Notes: generated from the letters alone by a model not told the origin. A stretch of DNA of 64,000 nt from Consotaella salsifontis (GCF_900167365.1 NZ_FUXL01000003.1:372001-436000); one strand, 5' to 3'. Counted from the first letter of the stretch, positions 30,001 to 38,170 are shown. Numbers and translations are program-made.

Positions 30001-31475
30001 ACGCGGCTGGCCGCCGAATCGATCGCGGCGGCCCGAATCTCGATGGCGCCCACCAGAGCGCCGCCGCGCTCCGAGAAGGCCGTTTCGACTGCCTCGAGCC
30101 GCTGATCGAAATCGGTGACGATCTGGCCGCTGGTGTCCGACAGCAGACGCGCCGCGCGGTTGACCCGCTCGTCGATGTTGGAGGTCAGTCCTTCCAGAAT
30201 CCGTGTGCTCTCGGCGGCGGTTTCGCTCAGACGGCTGGTGAGCTGTTCGGAATTGGCCGTGATGTGTTCGAGGGTGTTGCGGCCGGTCTCATCAAACCGC
30301 GAGACGATCTCGCGGCTCCGCTCGTCATAGGTGATGGAAAGCCGGTTGGCATGCTCGTCGAGCACGCCGGCGAGCCTGTTCGAAGCTTCCTCGGCGCGCT
30401 CGAGCACCTGCCGGGAAATGCTTTCGACATCCTCGGTAAGGCGCTGGTGGGAGCCGACGATCGAGGAGCGCAGGCGCTCCGCGTGCGAGAGCATCGCCTC
30501 CCGTTCTCCGGCGAGATCCTGAACCAGAGTGTGGATGCGCGCCTCGTTGTCGGCATAGGCACGTTCCAGGGCAACGACTTCCGAGTGAACCATGGAGTCC
30601 AGTTCGGAGGTGCGGGCCAGGGCGCGCTCGATGCTTTCGCCGAGGGCGGAAACCTCGTGGCGTATAGCCTGACCCACCGTCATCACCCGCTCGGTGGCGA
30701 CGGTCTCCGGCTCGGTCAGCCGCAGCGCGATCTCGGCCATGGCGCGGCTCATCAGCCGCAGCTCCTGAGTCCTGCGCACCATCGAGGCGAATGCAAAGAA
30801 GAGCAGAACCGGCAAGAACACTGCGAGCGCCACCAACGCCTGCGCCTGCAGGTCGGCTACGCCATTAACGTCACCGGGCAACGTGAAAAGCGAGGGGCCG
30901 ACGAGCTGGCGGGCGGCGAGAAGCGTCAGACCGGTCCAGGCCAAGGAGACGAGGGCGGCAACGACCAGCGGGGTGCGTGACGCGCGCCGTGTGAGCAGCG
31001 CCTCCGCCATCACGGAAGCGCGGCGGGCCTCGTCGTTCGCCGGCGGCGCCATGTGCGCCCGGCCACCGGCTGGCGCTCGGTCTGCCTCGCTCCGTCGAGC
31101 CTGGCTCTCGCGGGCAGCTTCGGCCGCGCGCCGTTCCTCCGCCTCGCGGCGGTCACGTAAGATTCCGGCCGCACGCTCTCCGGCGTCGGCGGCGCGCGCG
31201 GCGGCGGCGGCCCCGTCATCGGCAATCGGCTCGTCGTCACTCAGCCTCAGGGCTGTCGCGGCTTCTTCGATCTTGCGGTCGAACGCGTCGAGCGAGAAGT
31301 CGATGTCGATCTCGCCGGTGGGCAGGGTGTCCGGCTCGACTCGACCGGCGGCTGTGCCGCTGGTCGTTCCGATCGGCGCCTGCTCATCGTCGCTGAAGAA
31401 GTCGGCCTTCAGGGCCTCCTCCAGTTCGTTGACTGCGTCGTCCGAAAGCGGTTCGGATGTCTTGGGTGTCGCCAT
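24069..31475 (-). CDS. gpr: Giant coiled-coil polar growth protein (GPR/RgsE-like)
   Basis: 2468 residues. Acidic N-terminus (about 1-90), a charged Ala/Arg/Glu-rich segment, then two membrane helices (about 168-187 and 212-233). About 2000 residues of helical, apolipoprotein-like repeats follow, with recurring LDERSxAL / DxRxxxLxxxLxE units. After a low-complexity linker comes a conserved C-terminal domain (LWERYRAGERNVFTRRLYT, TFDEIRRKYQRD, YLTSDTGKVYTMLAHASGRF). This architecture is that of the Agrobacterium Growth Pole Ring protein and S. meliloti RgsE (each about 2100 residues), which form a ring at the growing pole and are needed for polar growth. Databases often mislabel it kinesin or apolipoprotein. 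The present copy is several hundred residues longer, presumably through extra repeats. Confidence 0.88.
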   Translation of the reverse strand: MATPKTSEPLSDDAVNELEEALKADFFSDDEQAPIGTTSGTAAGRVEPDTLPTGEIDIDFSLDAFDRKIEEAATALRLSDDEPIADDGAAAAARAADAGERAAGILRDRREAEERRAAEAARESQARRSEADRAPAGGRAHMAPPANDEARRASVMAEALLTRRASRTPLVVAALVSLAWTGLTLLAARQLVGPSLFTLPGDVNGVADLQAQALVALAVFLPVLLFFAFASMVRRTQELRLMSRAMAEIALRLTEPETVATERVMTVGQAIRHEVSALGESIERALARTSELDSMVHSEVVALERAYADNEARIHTLVQDLAGEREAMLSHAERLRSSIVGSHQRLTEDVESISRQVLERAEEASNRLAGVLDEHANRLSITYDERSREIVSRFDETGRNTLEHITANSEQLTSRLSETAAESTRILEGLTSNIDERVNRAARLLSDTSGQIVTDFDQRLEAVETAFSERGGALVGAIEIRAAAIDSAASRVAETLDLRAGEFSRLVSERASEIGDAFIAGQSGFSVALDEALAQTSATADAKTREVRAALDQRIGALGTVLDSQSSALTGALDQRLTTIETAFDDRLGIVREQTERLDGSLNRAVGRIDDVMRGRMEEVERLVSQAVDEFARAFDSRLSTAIETLSGRSEELEAALAFTHQNMISNLDERGSALTSAVDDRVRAIQDMFQGAEGSLVAGLDQRSQTLATLLDERSVALQNTVEATQAEMVDRLDQRIATLSDFLNERTGTMSSVLADGSNGLMEALDGYTGDFSANLSERLSSLQTLLEETRSGLFSELEEHHNRVRTAMDERAAAFTEISDRNTQAIASTLDQRVEGFARALDTRAASFGKIVDHNAASILSTVETAVGSLVAGLSEQTNTLQTTADASRENMAATLAAQVEAIEGLVEQARGALLAGFEQRARELVGELVTRTEEVTRTLSSQSEAVVASVEAARGLIGDRISGIQAIFDDNRTRLLEGLDTRTESLSRTLSERTDALQRALAEQAGALADTVQSAQEILGDGLENRLSHMREVVEGSSTALLTDLDQRSQSLDAAMRDTTARVSGTLEARAEALRTAVEQARAVLLDGLDERLAAIHQLFDGSENSLLAGLDDRGVLLADRIDRGGSAILERLEAQIRALVDNLDGADRRLSQALENRRDNLAATIDEVSRSVAATLGDRADDVRRVIEDSVSGVGTAMDTRKDELVAALSLGTTTMTTALDERTDAISSALDRGLGNVERTLNNRTAMIADALRQTIGSATAAMAEEAERARQGLEEESKRFAASMSGIEGIFEGTGEAARAKIAAESDRLADQLAKVAEELTQRAELARVELSDEGAQLASGIAGAAEMVKTLSAETRARLAEEAESLALSVSDVSERMRRDAEDARETLAGESTAFATQISGAAIAMRSEADASRDQLRTVAEDMVQSLSGLTGQLREDAAETRHELAHQVNTIAAELATAVDRLRDAGAETRERFIADAGLIAEQVEAAAATMRERTELAREALRENTDAFAKRLSGASFSIRSETERAASSLEERAASFADDLSELSGHLGQLLGSSSVSMRGELDSATATIRSELETAADAVRGEMFNVASRLREDVSGTAASLLSDAEAAREAMLSQGSQMASQLSTVSNAIRAAADQARRELLESASAFADELAQRISQSEEGIAARTQDLGVMLEDRSTTLARIIEEQARPVIDRFGENGARLAEMIEGSTKEAAERLHTENAALLAALGARAGEAVESLSRSSSEILLALDEKAATAVGAMADMRDQLAKDIGALVGRLTETSGSLRSLVEETSSNLGAIDTVLSEASGRFNASTDRAVDAISASSTRLSDNIAQLDDLSSSAFDKVSAIAHRFEEQGSMLGQAVGLIDAAQQNLHTTLEDRRSSLEELSTVLVGRSEEIGGLMRSFEEVMNGLFDRTEQRSRLISSQVSAEMGAALDAADKQMQSTAERSRAIAEDIRRSVQASVEDASGQFAGAVASLDEQLGLARQRSETLTAAIRRAVQEAVEEATSQFGTTTETVESQMARLSGQAGQMAEQIRSTVQAAVEESDSRFGSAGETVERQMTLVSERSSAVAEAIRTAVETAVTEARERLDAATQAIEGQMGDVTDRSNAAASELRDAIQTAIEEATTRFSDATEDVRRASAEIRHELEATRGDIRQGVFEMPEEVRESTASMRRAVADQIKALRDLSDIVSQSGRAFDVGGRRAGTGTETPARTESRVAARGAARQEQDYRQTPRREAEEGAPRAEDVRQAGSFIAEGNLARDMRGTADISSTPPAREPRPSVSSGPRGGGWVSDLLRRASRDDEDEASLRQGPVRPERGNATARREQTGGERSPAHVVDSLNSLSVDIARAIDHEASLELWERYRAGERNVFTRRLYTIKGQQTFDEIRRKYQRDTEFRSAVDRYITDFEQLLADVARQDPDNSVTRGYLTSDTGKVYTMLAHASGRFD

Positions 31476-31888
31476 CGCCGTCGTGCCTCAAACTCTCGGC
31501 CGGCAACCATTCCAGATAGGCTTTGGTTGCCGCCTCACTGCCGAAACGCACCGGTCCGCCGGCCGGGCGCCGGGCAAGTTGCTACTCCCGAGCGAAACTC
31601 TCAACGCTCCGTACAAGCACATTGCCGTTCGTCATAGCCTAGAGGGGTGCGTATGGGAAAGAAACCGTGAATCAGCACGATGTCTACAAGTTTAAACATA
31701 AGGTTAACGCCGGATGGCGTTTTCGCTCAGCAAGGCGAACCATCTTGTCGCGGTTCGGCACGCAAAAGCCATGGAGAGGCTTAAATTCGGCATGGCTGCG
31801 GGTTGCCGTCCACCGCTGGTTGACTTGCCGGGGCCCGCGCTCTTAACCAATCCGCCGTAGACCGTCATGATTTGTCGAGCAAGAACCC
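31476..31888. other. Divergent intergenic region between the gpr-like and ferredoxin genes
   Basis: 413 bases without a convincing gene. Both flanking genes are read outward from it, so it must hold two promoters. An AT-rich core includes TTAA, eight bases, TTAAC (31692-31708), one base longer than a full CtrA box. Confidence 0.45.
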
Positions 31889-32209
31889 ATGAGCACACTG
31901 ATCTTCGTCGCTCCCGACGGCACGCAATTCAAGGTGGAGGCGGCGGCAGGCTCGACGGCCATGGAGAACGCGGTGCGCAACTCCGTGCCCGGCATCGAGG
32001 CTGAATGCGGCGGCGCTTGTGCCTGCGCCACCTGCCATGTCTATGTCGACGAGGCGTGGGCGGAGCGTCTTGGAACGCCAGCTCCCATGGAAGAGGATAT
32101 GCTCGACTTTGCCTATGACGTCCGGCCTAATTCGCGGCTTTCCTGCCAGATTCGGCTGAGCGACGCCCTCGACGGTCTGGTGCTGCACCTGCCCGAGCGA
32201 CAGGGATGA
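31889..32209 (+). CDS. 2Fe-2S ferredoxin (adrenodoxin type)
   Basis: 106 residues. Cluster ligands follow the adrenodoxin pattern: [14 protein letters not shown] supplies Cys-x5-Cys-x2-Cys, and the fourth Cys is in [10 protein letters not shown] about 36 residues later. [12 protein letters not shown] resembles the partner-binding acidic helix of vertebrate-type ferredoxins. It would carry electrons to a P450 or to Fe-S cluster assembly; no partner gene is adjacent. It converges on the DUF922 gene 32 bases away. Confidence 0.92.
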   Translation: MSTLIFVAPDGTQFKVEAAAGSTAMENAVRNSVPGIEAECGGACACATCHVYVDEAWAERLGTPAPMEEDMLDFAYDVRPNSRLSCQIRLSDALDGLVLHLPERQG

Positions 32210-32241
32210 CTGCATGACGTGATGGCGAGGCAGGGCCTTGA

Positions 32242-32862
32242 TCAGCTCTCGTCGCCATCGGCGTCCGCGATGGCCTTGCGCAATGCGCGCTTCAGGCGCC
32301 AGCCGATCTCGCGCCCCTCGCGCAGGTCGAATTCCATCTGCGCCTTCTGGTGAGCGGCGAGATAGTCGTCCGTCACCGACTTTACCTTCGCCTCCATCGC
32401 CTCGCAGTTCGGCTCATGCCGAAGGTTGCGAATCGCCATCTCGGTGCGGTCCAGCCACTCCTTGGCGATCGCCGCGTGCTCGCGCTCGTGACGCAGGATG
32501 TCGCTGGATACCGTTTTCCAGATCAGCGTGGTCGCGGCATCAGCGGGCTTGCGTGGCTTCCACTTCGGCAGCGTCAGCTTGAGCGATAATCTGAGATTGG
32601 CGCGGTCGACGCTGCATCCGTCCGCCGTCGCGCGGTAGGTGACGCGGCCGTCGAACTTCACTTCCGTCGAGGCGGGGTGGTGGATTCCTGTGTCCTCCAT
32701 CTTCGGACCGGCCGCCGCCAGCTCGCGGTCGAGCTCCTCAAGGGTGTTGCCGCGCACCATGAAGTATTTGGTGCTCTCCTTGACCTGGCCGGCTGTAGCC
32801 GAGCCCGAGAGCGACAGGGCCGCGGCAGCGAGCGTCAGAGATAGAATGAAGAAGGTTCTCAA
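32242..32862 (-). CDS. DUF922 secreted protein, predicted zinc protease-like
   Basis: 206 residues with a signal peptide (cleavage about residue 24, ATAG). DUF922 features: YFMVRGNTLEELDREL, VTYRATADGCSVDRANL, LTLPKW and the HEREHAAIA motif, an HExxH zinc-protease-like signature near residue 127. The family is annotated as a predicted secreted Zn-dependent protease, but no activity has been shown to my knowledge. The C-terminus is helical and charged. Confidence 0.8.
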   Translation of the reverse strand: MRTFFILSLTLAAAALSLSGSATAGQVKESTKYFMVRGNTLEELDRELAAAGPKMEDTGIHHPASTEVKFDGRVTYRATADGCSVDRANLRLSLKLTLPKWKPRKPADAATTLIWKTVSSDILRHEREHAAIAKEWLDRTEMAIRNLRHEPNCEAMEAKVKSVTDDYLAAHQKAQMEFDLREGREIGWRLKRALRKAIADADGDES

Positions 32863-33066
32863 GTCGCTCTCCCGCCGGTTAAGGAAAATAAGGCTAACTC
32901 ATTGGTCGGGCAAAACAAGTGAATTCGCAGGCGCCTTCCCGTCGCAATGAAGGAAGGGTGAAGGTCAGACACTTGCGGGCAGCTTGCCCGACCATGGCGT
33001 CAACCCTTTCGCGTGGAAAGCGGTTGGCGCTCTTGCGGGCTCGCGTCCCCCGGTTAATCTGCCACG

Positions 33067-33426
33067 ATGTTCAATCGGTTGCTTCCTGTGCTCGCCTGGT
33101 TCTCGTTCTTGGCGATCGTTTTCGTCACCGTCGCCCCAATCGGGCTGCGGCCGGCCGATCCGCTCTCCGTCGGCCTCGACCGTGCCCTGGCGTTCGCGGC
33201 GATGGCCGCTCTCTTCGTTTGCGCCTATCCACGTCATGCATGGATCGCCGCGTTCTTCGTGATCGCCTCGGCCGGCGGTATCGAATTGCTTCAGCTCCTT
33301 TCCCCGACCCGCCACGCCCATCTCGATGATGCGCTGGTCAAGGCGGTGGGCGCCTTTTGCGGCGTGCTGCTGGGCGGCGCCATCAATTTGGTGCGCGGTG
33401 TGAGGTGCCGGGCAGCCGATTCCTGA
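33067..33426 (+). CDS. VanZ-like family membrane protein
   Basis: 119 residues with four hydrophobic segments and the VanZ-like signature near the last pair: a Glu in GGIELLQLLSPTRHAHLDDALVK split around residues 76-98, followed by NLVRG. VanZ-like proteins are small membrane proteins of unknown biochemistry. The ATG is chosen by the hydrophobic N-terminus. Confidence 0.75.
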   Translation: MFNRLLPVLAWFSFLAIVFVTVAPIGLRPADPLSVGLDRALAFAAMAALFVCAYPRHAWIAAFFVIASAGGIELLQLLSPTRHAHLDDALVKAVGAFCGVLLGGAINLVRGVRCRAADS

Positions 33427-33626
33427 CGGGGTTGTCGATCAAAGGGGCCGTTTCACCTTATTGAGCGAGACGCTGTCGATCAGAATCGACATGTCGCGCC
33501 AATGCTTTGGTTCGGAACGGTGATTTTCCAGACCTCATGCGATACTTCACCGTCGTGATAAGGATCGCTTGGCCGCGCGTCGGCTTTGCCGCCGGCCCGG
33601 TTGATCGATTTCGTTGGAGATCCGTC

Positions 33627-34481
33627 ATGTCCCTTGATCCGTTCGCGGCCCGCTCCTGGCGGGTCGGCCACAACAGGACGCTCGAGCTTGGCCCGAGGAG
33701 CCATTTGATGGGCATCCTGAACGTGACGCCGGACAGCTTTTCCGACGGCGGGCGATATTCCTCGGTCGAGGCTGCCGTGGATGCGGCGCTGGCCATGGTG
33801 GAGGAGGGGGCGACGATCATCGATGTCGGCGGCGAATCCACCCGACCTGGCGCTTCGCCGGTCGACGAGGGCGAGGAGCAGCGGCGCGTCCTGCCGGTCG
33901 TCGAACGCTTGGCGCAACGATCCGATTGCCTGATCTCGGTGGATACCTACCGCGCCTCAACCGCGCGTCGCGCGCTCGAAGTGGGGGCGCATATCGTCAA
34001 CGATGTGTGGGGTGCCCAACGGGAGCCGGATATCGCGGCGGTCGCGGCCGAGTTCGGTGCCGGCCTCTGCCTCATGCACACCAGCCGCGAGCGCGAGGTT
34101 CTCGACGACGTTATCGAGGACCAGCGCCTTTTCCTTGGCCGTTCCATCGAGATCGCCAGGCGCGCCGGGGTCGAGGACGCGGCGATTGTTCTCGATCCGG
34201 GGTTCGGCTTCGGCAAGGACGCGACAACCAATTTCCGCCTTCTCTCGCGGTCCGGCGAACTCGCCTCCCTTGGTTTCCCGCTTCTCGCCGGCACCTCGCG
34301 CAAGCGCTTCGTGCGGGCGGGGTTGAGGAACGAGCTGGCGGAACAGGACGTGGCCACGGCGGCGACCAGCGTCATTCTGCGCGAGAGGGGCGCGGCGATC
34401 TTCCGGGTTCACGATGTCGCGGCCAATCGCGCGGCACTCTCCATCTGCGATGCCATGCTGGCGGCGGGCAGGGGGCGGTGA
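33627..34481 (+). CDS. folP: Dihydropteroate synthase
   Basis: 284 residues from ATG 33627 (GGAG seven bases upstream); the frame is open further upstream without family similarity. Pterin and pABA site motifs: MGILNVTPDSFSDGG, VDVGGESTRPGA (read here as IIDVGGESTRPGASP), SVDTYRAS, VNDVWGAQ, LDPGFGFGKD, LLAGTSRKRF and the terminal RVHDVA. It condenses pABA with hydroxymethyl-dihydropterin diphosphate; target of sulfonamides. Its stop overlaps the folK start by one base. The folB gene that often lies between these two in related bacteria is absent. Confidence 0.95.
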   Translation: MSLDPFAARSWRVGHNRTLELGPRSHLMGILNVTPDSFSDGGRYSSVEAAVDAALAMVEEGATIIDVGGESTRPGASPVDEGEEQRRVLPVVERLAQRSDCLISVDTYRASTARRALEVGAHIVNDVWGAQREPDIAAVAAEFGAGLCLMHTSREREVLDDVIEDQRLFLGRSIEIARRAGVEDAAIVLDPGFGFGKDATTNFRLLSRSGELASLGFPLLAGTSRKRFVRAGLRNELAEQDVATAATSVILRERGAAIFRVHDVAANRAALSICDAMLAAGRGR

Positions 34482-34996
34482 TGCAGCGCGTTCACATCGG
34501 TCTTGGCGGCAATCTCGGCGATCCGCGCGCCGCGATGGCCATGGCGCTGGCCATGCTCGACGGGAGAGGCGATACGACGCTGGTTGCGGTGTCGGCGCTC
34601 TATGAGACGCCACCCTGGGGAAAGACAGACCAGCCGCCGTTCCTCAATGCCTGCGCCTCTCTGGATACGGCGCTGGAGCCCGAGGCACTGCTCGATGCCT
34701 GCTTGGAAACGGAGCGGGCATTGAAGAGGGAACGGACGGAGCGTTGGGGACCGCGCACCCTCGATGTCGATCTTCTTGACTGGTCGGGCCGGGAGATCGC
34801 CACGGAGCGGCTGCATCTGCCTCATCCAAGGGCAAGCGAGCGGGCCTTCGTACTGGTACCGCTCGCCGACATCGCGCCAAAGCTCGTTCTGGCTGGCAGG
34901 ACCGTCGAGGACTGGCTCGCCGCGACCGACACCGCCGGCATCAGGCGCATCGCGCCTGAAGGTTGGTGCAGCGGCGAGTCGCGGATGCCAGGTTAA
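34481..34996 (+). CDS. folK: 2-amino-4-hydroxy-6-hydroxymethyldihydropteridine diphosphokinase
   Basis: 171 residues from ATG 34481, coupled to folP by TGATG. HPPK motifs: GLGGNLGDPRAAM, SALYETPPWG, QPPFLNACASLDT, RTERWGPRTLDVDLL and LPHPRASERAFVLVPLADI. It pyrophosphorylates hydroxymethyl-dihydropterin, the substrate for FolP. Twelve bases separate it from the convergent secreted-protein gene. Confidence 0.94.
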   Translation: MQRVHIGLGGNLGDPRAAMAMALAMLDGRGDTTLVAVSALYETPPWGKTDQPPFLNACASLDTALEPEALLDACLETERALKRERTERWGPRTLDVDLLDWSGREIATERLHLPHPRASERAFVLVPLADIAPKLVLAGRTVEDWLAATDTAGIRRIAPEGWCSGESRMPG

Positions 34997-35008
34997 GATG
35001 TAGCCGGA

Positions 35009-35539
35009 TCAGTTCAGGGAGGATTGCTGAACCGACCCTTCGGAGCGCGTCAGGCTGAGGCCGATCACCGGCACGAGCTGATTGGCCACGTGGACCGAGA
35101 TGGTGATGTTCATCTTGTCGTGACCGTCGAGCCGCGCGATCATGGCGCCGGAAAGCTGTTTGCGGTCGAGGCCGACCACGATCTTGTCGCCATCGACATT
35201 GCCCGAGATGATATCGAGCCCCTTGCCCTCGGCGCCGTCCAGGAATGAACCCTTGTAGCTCTTGCCGGTGCGGATGACCTTGGCGGACATGGGCTGTCCG
35301 AAAAGTCCGACGCGGCAGGTTCCCTCGAGTTCCATGCCGGCGGCGTTGGCCGGCGTCTTGCCGGCGAGGTCGCAGACGAACTTCGTGCCCTCGTATTTTC
35401 CGGCGACGATCTGGCCCGGACCCGTCCAACGGCCGGAGACGTTGCGGAAAAACGTCTCGTCCTGGTCTGCCTGCGCCGGGGCGGCGGCGAGAAGCGCGCC
35501 AAAGGCTAGGGCAACACCGGCAGCAAGGATGCGGGGCAT
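35009..35539 (-). CDS. Secreted hypothetical protein
   Basis: 176 residues with a clear signal peptide (hydrophobic residues about 5-20, AAPAQA cleavage about 24). The mature part is a predicted beta-rich domain: FFRNVSGRWTGPGQIVAGKY, FVCDLAG, GTCRVGLFGQP, SYKGSFLDGAEGKGLDI, two Cys that could form a disulfide, and a C-terminal strand pair. Conserved-looking but not a family I can name. Probably periplasmic. Confidence 0.75.
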   Translation of the reverse strand: MPRILAAGVALAFGALLAAAPAQADQDETFFRNVSGRWTGPGQIVAGKYEGTKFVCDLAGKTPANAAGMELEGTCRVGLFGQPMSAKVIRTGKSYKGSFLDGAEGKGLDIISGNVDGDKIVVGLDRKQLSGAMIARLDGHDKMNITISVHVANQLVPVIGLSLTRSEGSVQQSSLN

Positions 35540-35630
35540 GGGCGAACCTCAAGGTCGGCAACGAAGTGGGCCTGACGTTTATCGCCTGTAAGGGTTAATG
35601 CATCCTTGCTGCTGCGACCGCCTGCCGCGC

Positions 35631-36722
35631 TCAGCGCTCCTCCGGAACCCGATTTCCGCGTTCGGATTTTTTCTGCAAAGCCGCGAGATCGCTCATGAAA
35701 TCGCCGATCCGGGGGCGCGGCGCGCGCAGAAACGGCATCGGCCGACAGAGGTCGACTGCGGCAATTCCGACACGCGCGGTCAGAAGGCCATTGACCACAC
35801 CTTCGCCAAGTCGGGCCGAAAGCCGCGCCGCCAGCCCGTGGCCCACCAGCTGCTGAACAAGGCTGTCGCCGACGGCGATGGACCCCGTGACGGCGAGGTG
35901 GGCGAGAACGTCGCGCGTCAGGCGCACGAGCCCGATCGCGCCGGGACGCGCGCCATAAAGCTCCGACACCTGACGGATCAGCCGCAGCGTCTCGATGAAG
36001 ACGAAGGAAACATCCACCAGGGCGCGCGGGCTGACGGCTGTGACGACGGAGACCCGCTTGGCCGACCCCAGCACGAGTGCGCGGGCCCGGATGTCGAGCG
36101 GCACCAGCAGTTCGCGCTCGGCAACGATGATCAGATCGCGCCCGTCCATGACATCGCCGCGCCAGGAGGAGAGGCGGGCGCGGCCTTCGGTCGTCTCCGG
36201 CCGATCGGACAGCAAAGAGACCAGGCCGTCGACCACGACCTCGGCGTCCGGCAGGAGATCTGCCTCGTAGGCGGCGCGGGCGGCGCGGCGTTCCCGGTCG
36301 ACAGCCGAAAGGCGCATCAGGCCGACCGTCTCCCTGATGAGAACCCCCAGCGCCCCCACGACGAGAAGCACCGCAAGGGCGGCAGCCACCCAGCCGAGCC
36401 ATTCCGCGCGGGCGAAGAGATCGCGGATCAGACTGTCTATGGCGAGACCGACTGCGAGCGAGAACAACGCGCCAAGCGCCCCGAGAAATATCTTGCCGAA
36501 GCCGATGCGCCGCTTGCGCGAGACGGCCGGCGGCGCATCGAGCGCCGAAAGCTCCTCGTCCGCCGCCTCCTCGGGATCGAGCGTCACGGCGGCGAGATCG
36601 GCGATGGCGCGCGGGCTGCGAGGAGGCGCAGGGATTTCCGAAGTCGCGCGCGGCACGAAATCCTGTTCTTCCGAGGAGGGGCCGATATGGAAGGCGCCGG
36701 GGCGGCGAGGCGGATGGGTCAT
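35631..36722 (-). CDS. TIGR01620/YcjF-like inner-membrane protein (DUF697)
   Basis: 363 residues. After a Pro/Arg-rich N-terminus, two adjacent membrane helices (about residues 83-104 and 117-139) and a C-terminal DUF697-type region (ERELLVPLDIRARALV, VVTAVSPRALVDVSFVF, QQLVGHGLAARLSARLGEGVVNG compressed) match the YcjF family. It overlaps the upstream YcjX-like gene by ATGA; ycjX-ycjF is a conserved pair of unknown function, stress-induced in E. coli. Confidence 0.88.
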   Translation of the reverse strand: MTHPPRRPGAFHIGPSSEEQDFVPRATSEIPAPPRSPRAIADLAAVTLDPEEAADEELSALDAPPAVSRKRRIGFGKIFLGALGALFSLAVGLAIDSLIRDLFARAEWLGWVAAALAVLLVVGALGVLIRETVGLMRLSAVDRERRAARAAYEADLLPDAEVVVDGLVSLLSDRPETTEGRARLSSWRGDVMDGRDLIIVAERELLVPLDIRARALVLGSAKRVSVVTAVSPRALVDVSFVFIETLRLIRQVSELYGARPGAIGLVRLTRDVLAHLAVTGSIAVGDSLVQQLVGHGLAARLSARLGEGVVNGLLTARVGIAAVDLCRPMPFLRAPRPRIGDFMSDLAALQKKSERGNRVPEER

Positions 36723-38170
36723 GCGAGGTAATCCCCCAACAGGAACTCCAGAGCGCGGTCGAGGCGGATGTGGGGCAAGGAGAGGGTCAGCCCCTCCGCC
36801 GTGCGCTCCAGGCGAGGGGGGCGAAAGCGCACGAAGTTGACGGGCGCTTCGGCATCGACCGGGCGCTCGGCAAAGACCAAGCCCGGATCGGCAGGAAGAT
36901 CGCCGGGGAACACGGCGGTTTCGATCCGCCCGTCGAACGTTTCTCCGGCGATCGTCTCGCCGGCCATGGGCACGCCGACGATGACCGGCAGCTTATCGCC
37001 ATGGTCCTCGATCGTCGCTTCCCGTGTGGCGCGGACGGCGGCCATCGCCAGCACATGAACCTCGGCTCGGGAGAATCGCGCCCGCTGTATGGCGCTGTTG
37101 ACCAGACGCTGGACGATCGCCTCCAGACGCGGGTGGCTCTCGCGGTGCAGATGATCCGCCTTGGTCGCTGCCACCAGGATACGGTCGATCCGACGCGTGA
37201 GCAGGGAGCCGAGCCAGCTGGCCCGTCCAGGGCGGAAGCAGGCGAGGATATCGGTGAGAGCCGTCTCCAGATCACGCACCGCCTCGGGACCGGCATTGAT
37301 CGCCTGGAGAGCGTCGATGAGGAGAATCTGGCGGTCGAGCCGGGCGAAGTGCTCGCGGAAGAACGGCTTCACCACGACCGATTTGTAGGCCTCGTAGCGC
37401 CGCTCGAGAACGCCGGCGAGGGAGCTTCTGGAATAGGCTTTGCCGGGATCGAGAACGAGAGGGGCGAAGGTGAGGGCGGGAGAGCCCTCGAGATCGCCCG
37501 GCATGAGAAAGCGGCCGGGCGGCAAGGTCGATAGCGCCGTGCGGTCGCCCCGGCAGGCGGTGAGATAGGCGGCGAAGGCGGCATGGAGGGCCTGCGCGCG
37601 TTCCGGGTCCGCCGGCGCCGCCGGGTCGGTCGCGTCGAGAAGCGCCAGGAAGGGACCAGCCATGTCGCGGCGCGAAGGGGTGCGCGCCCGCTCGATCGCC
37701 TCGCGCGAGAAGGTCGCGAAATCCTTGTCGATGAGAGGCAGGTCCAGAAGCCATTCGCCCGGATAGTCGACGATGTCGATGGCGAGGCGCCCCCGGGAAA
37801 AGAAGCGCGACCAGCCCGACGCCGACTCGTAGTCGATGGTCAGCCGGAGCTCCGAGATCGCGCGGGTCGATGCCGGCCACTCGCGCCCTTCGAGCATGGT
37901 GCGGATATGATCTTCATACTGGAAGCGCGGAACGGCGGCGTCCGGCTGCTCCTGAAGGTAGCTCCCGGCGATGCGACCCTCGGCCTGGGCCGAGAAAAGC
38001 GGCAAGCGTCCATCGTGCAGCAGGTTGTGGACGAGCGCGCTGATGAAGACCGTTTTTCCGGCGCGGGAAAGGCCGGTGACACCAAGTCTGATCGTGGGAC
38101 TGAAAAAGCCGCTGGTTCGATCGGTGATATTGTCGAGGGCGATCCGCGCCTCGTCGGCAAGAGAGGGCAT
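36719..38170 (-). CDS. ycjX: YcjX-like P-loop GTPase/ATPase (DUF463)
   Basis: 483 residues. The P-loop LGVTGLSRAGKTVF lies about residues 29-42, then IRTMLEGREWPASTR, the Walker B/G3-like IDIVDYPGEWLLDL, SRSSLAGVLERRYEAYKS and VAATKADHLHRE, a TKxD-like nucleotide-specificity motif. These are the marks of the YcjX/DUF463 family. The physiological role is unknown; YcjX of other bacteria binds and hydrolyses GTP. Start ATG at 38170. Confidence 0.9.
   Translation of the reverse strand: MPSLADEARIALDNITDRTSGFFSPTIRLGVTGLSRAGKTVFISALVHNLLHDGRLPLFSAQAEGRIAGSYLQEQPDAAVPRFQYEDHIRTMLEGREWPASTRAISELRLTIDYESASGWSRFFSRGRLAIDIVDYPGEWLLDLPLIDKDFATFSREAIERARTPSRRDMAGPFLALLDATDPAAPADPERAQALHAAFAAYLTACRGDRTALSTLPPGRFLMPGDLEGSPALTFAPLVLDPGKAYSRSSLAGVLERRYEAYKSVVVKPFFREHFARLDRQILLIDALQAINAGPEAVRDLETALTDILACFRPGRASWLGSLLTRRIDRILVAATKADHLHRESHPRLEAIVQRLVNSAIQRARFSRAEVHVLAMAAVRATREATIEDHGDKLPVIVGVPMAGETIAGETFDGRIETAVFPGDLPADPGLVFAERPVDAEAPVNFVRFRPPRLERTAEGLTLSLPHIRLDRALEFLLGDYLA

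Noticed and set aside
24100-30900. Repetitive DNA that might be mistaken for a repeat array or CRISPR
   Set aside because: The repeats are degenerate and in coding frame, with no uniform direct repeats or spacers.
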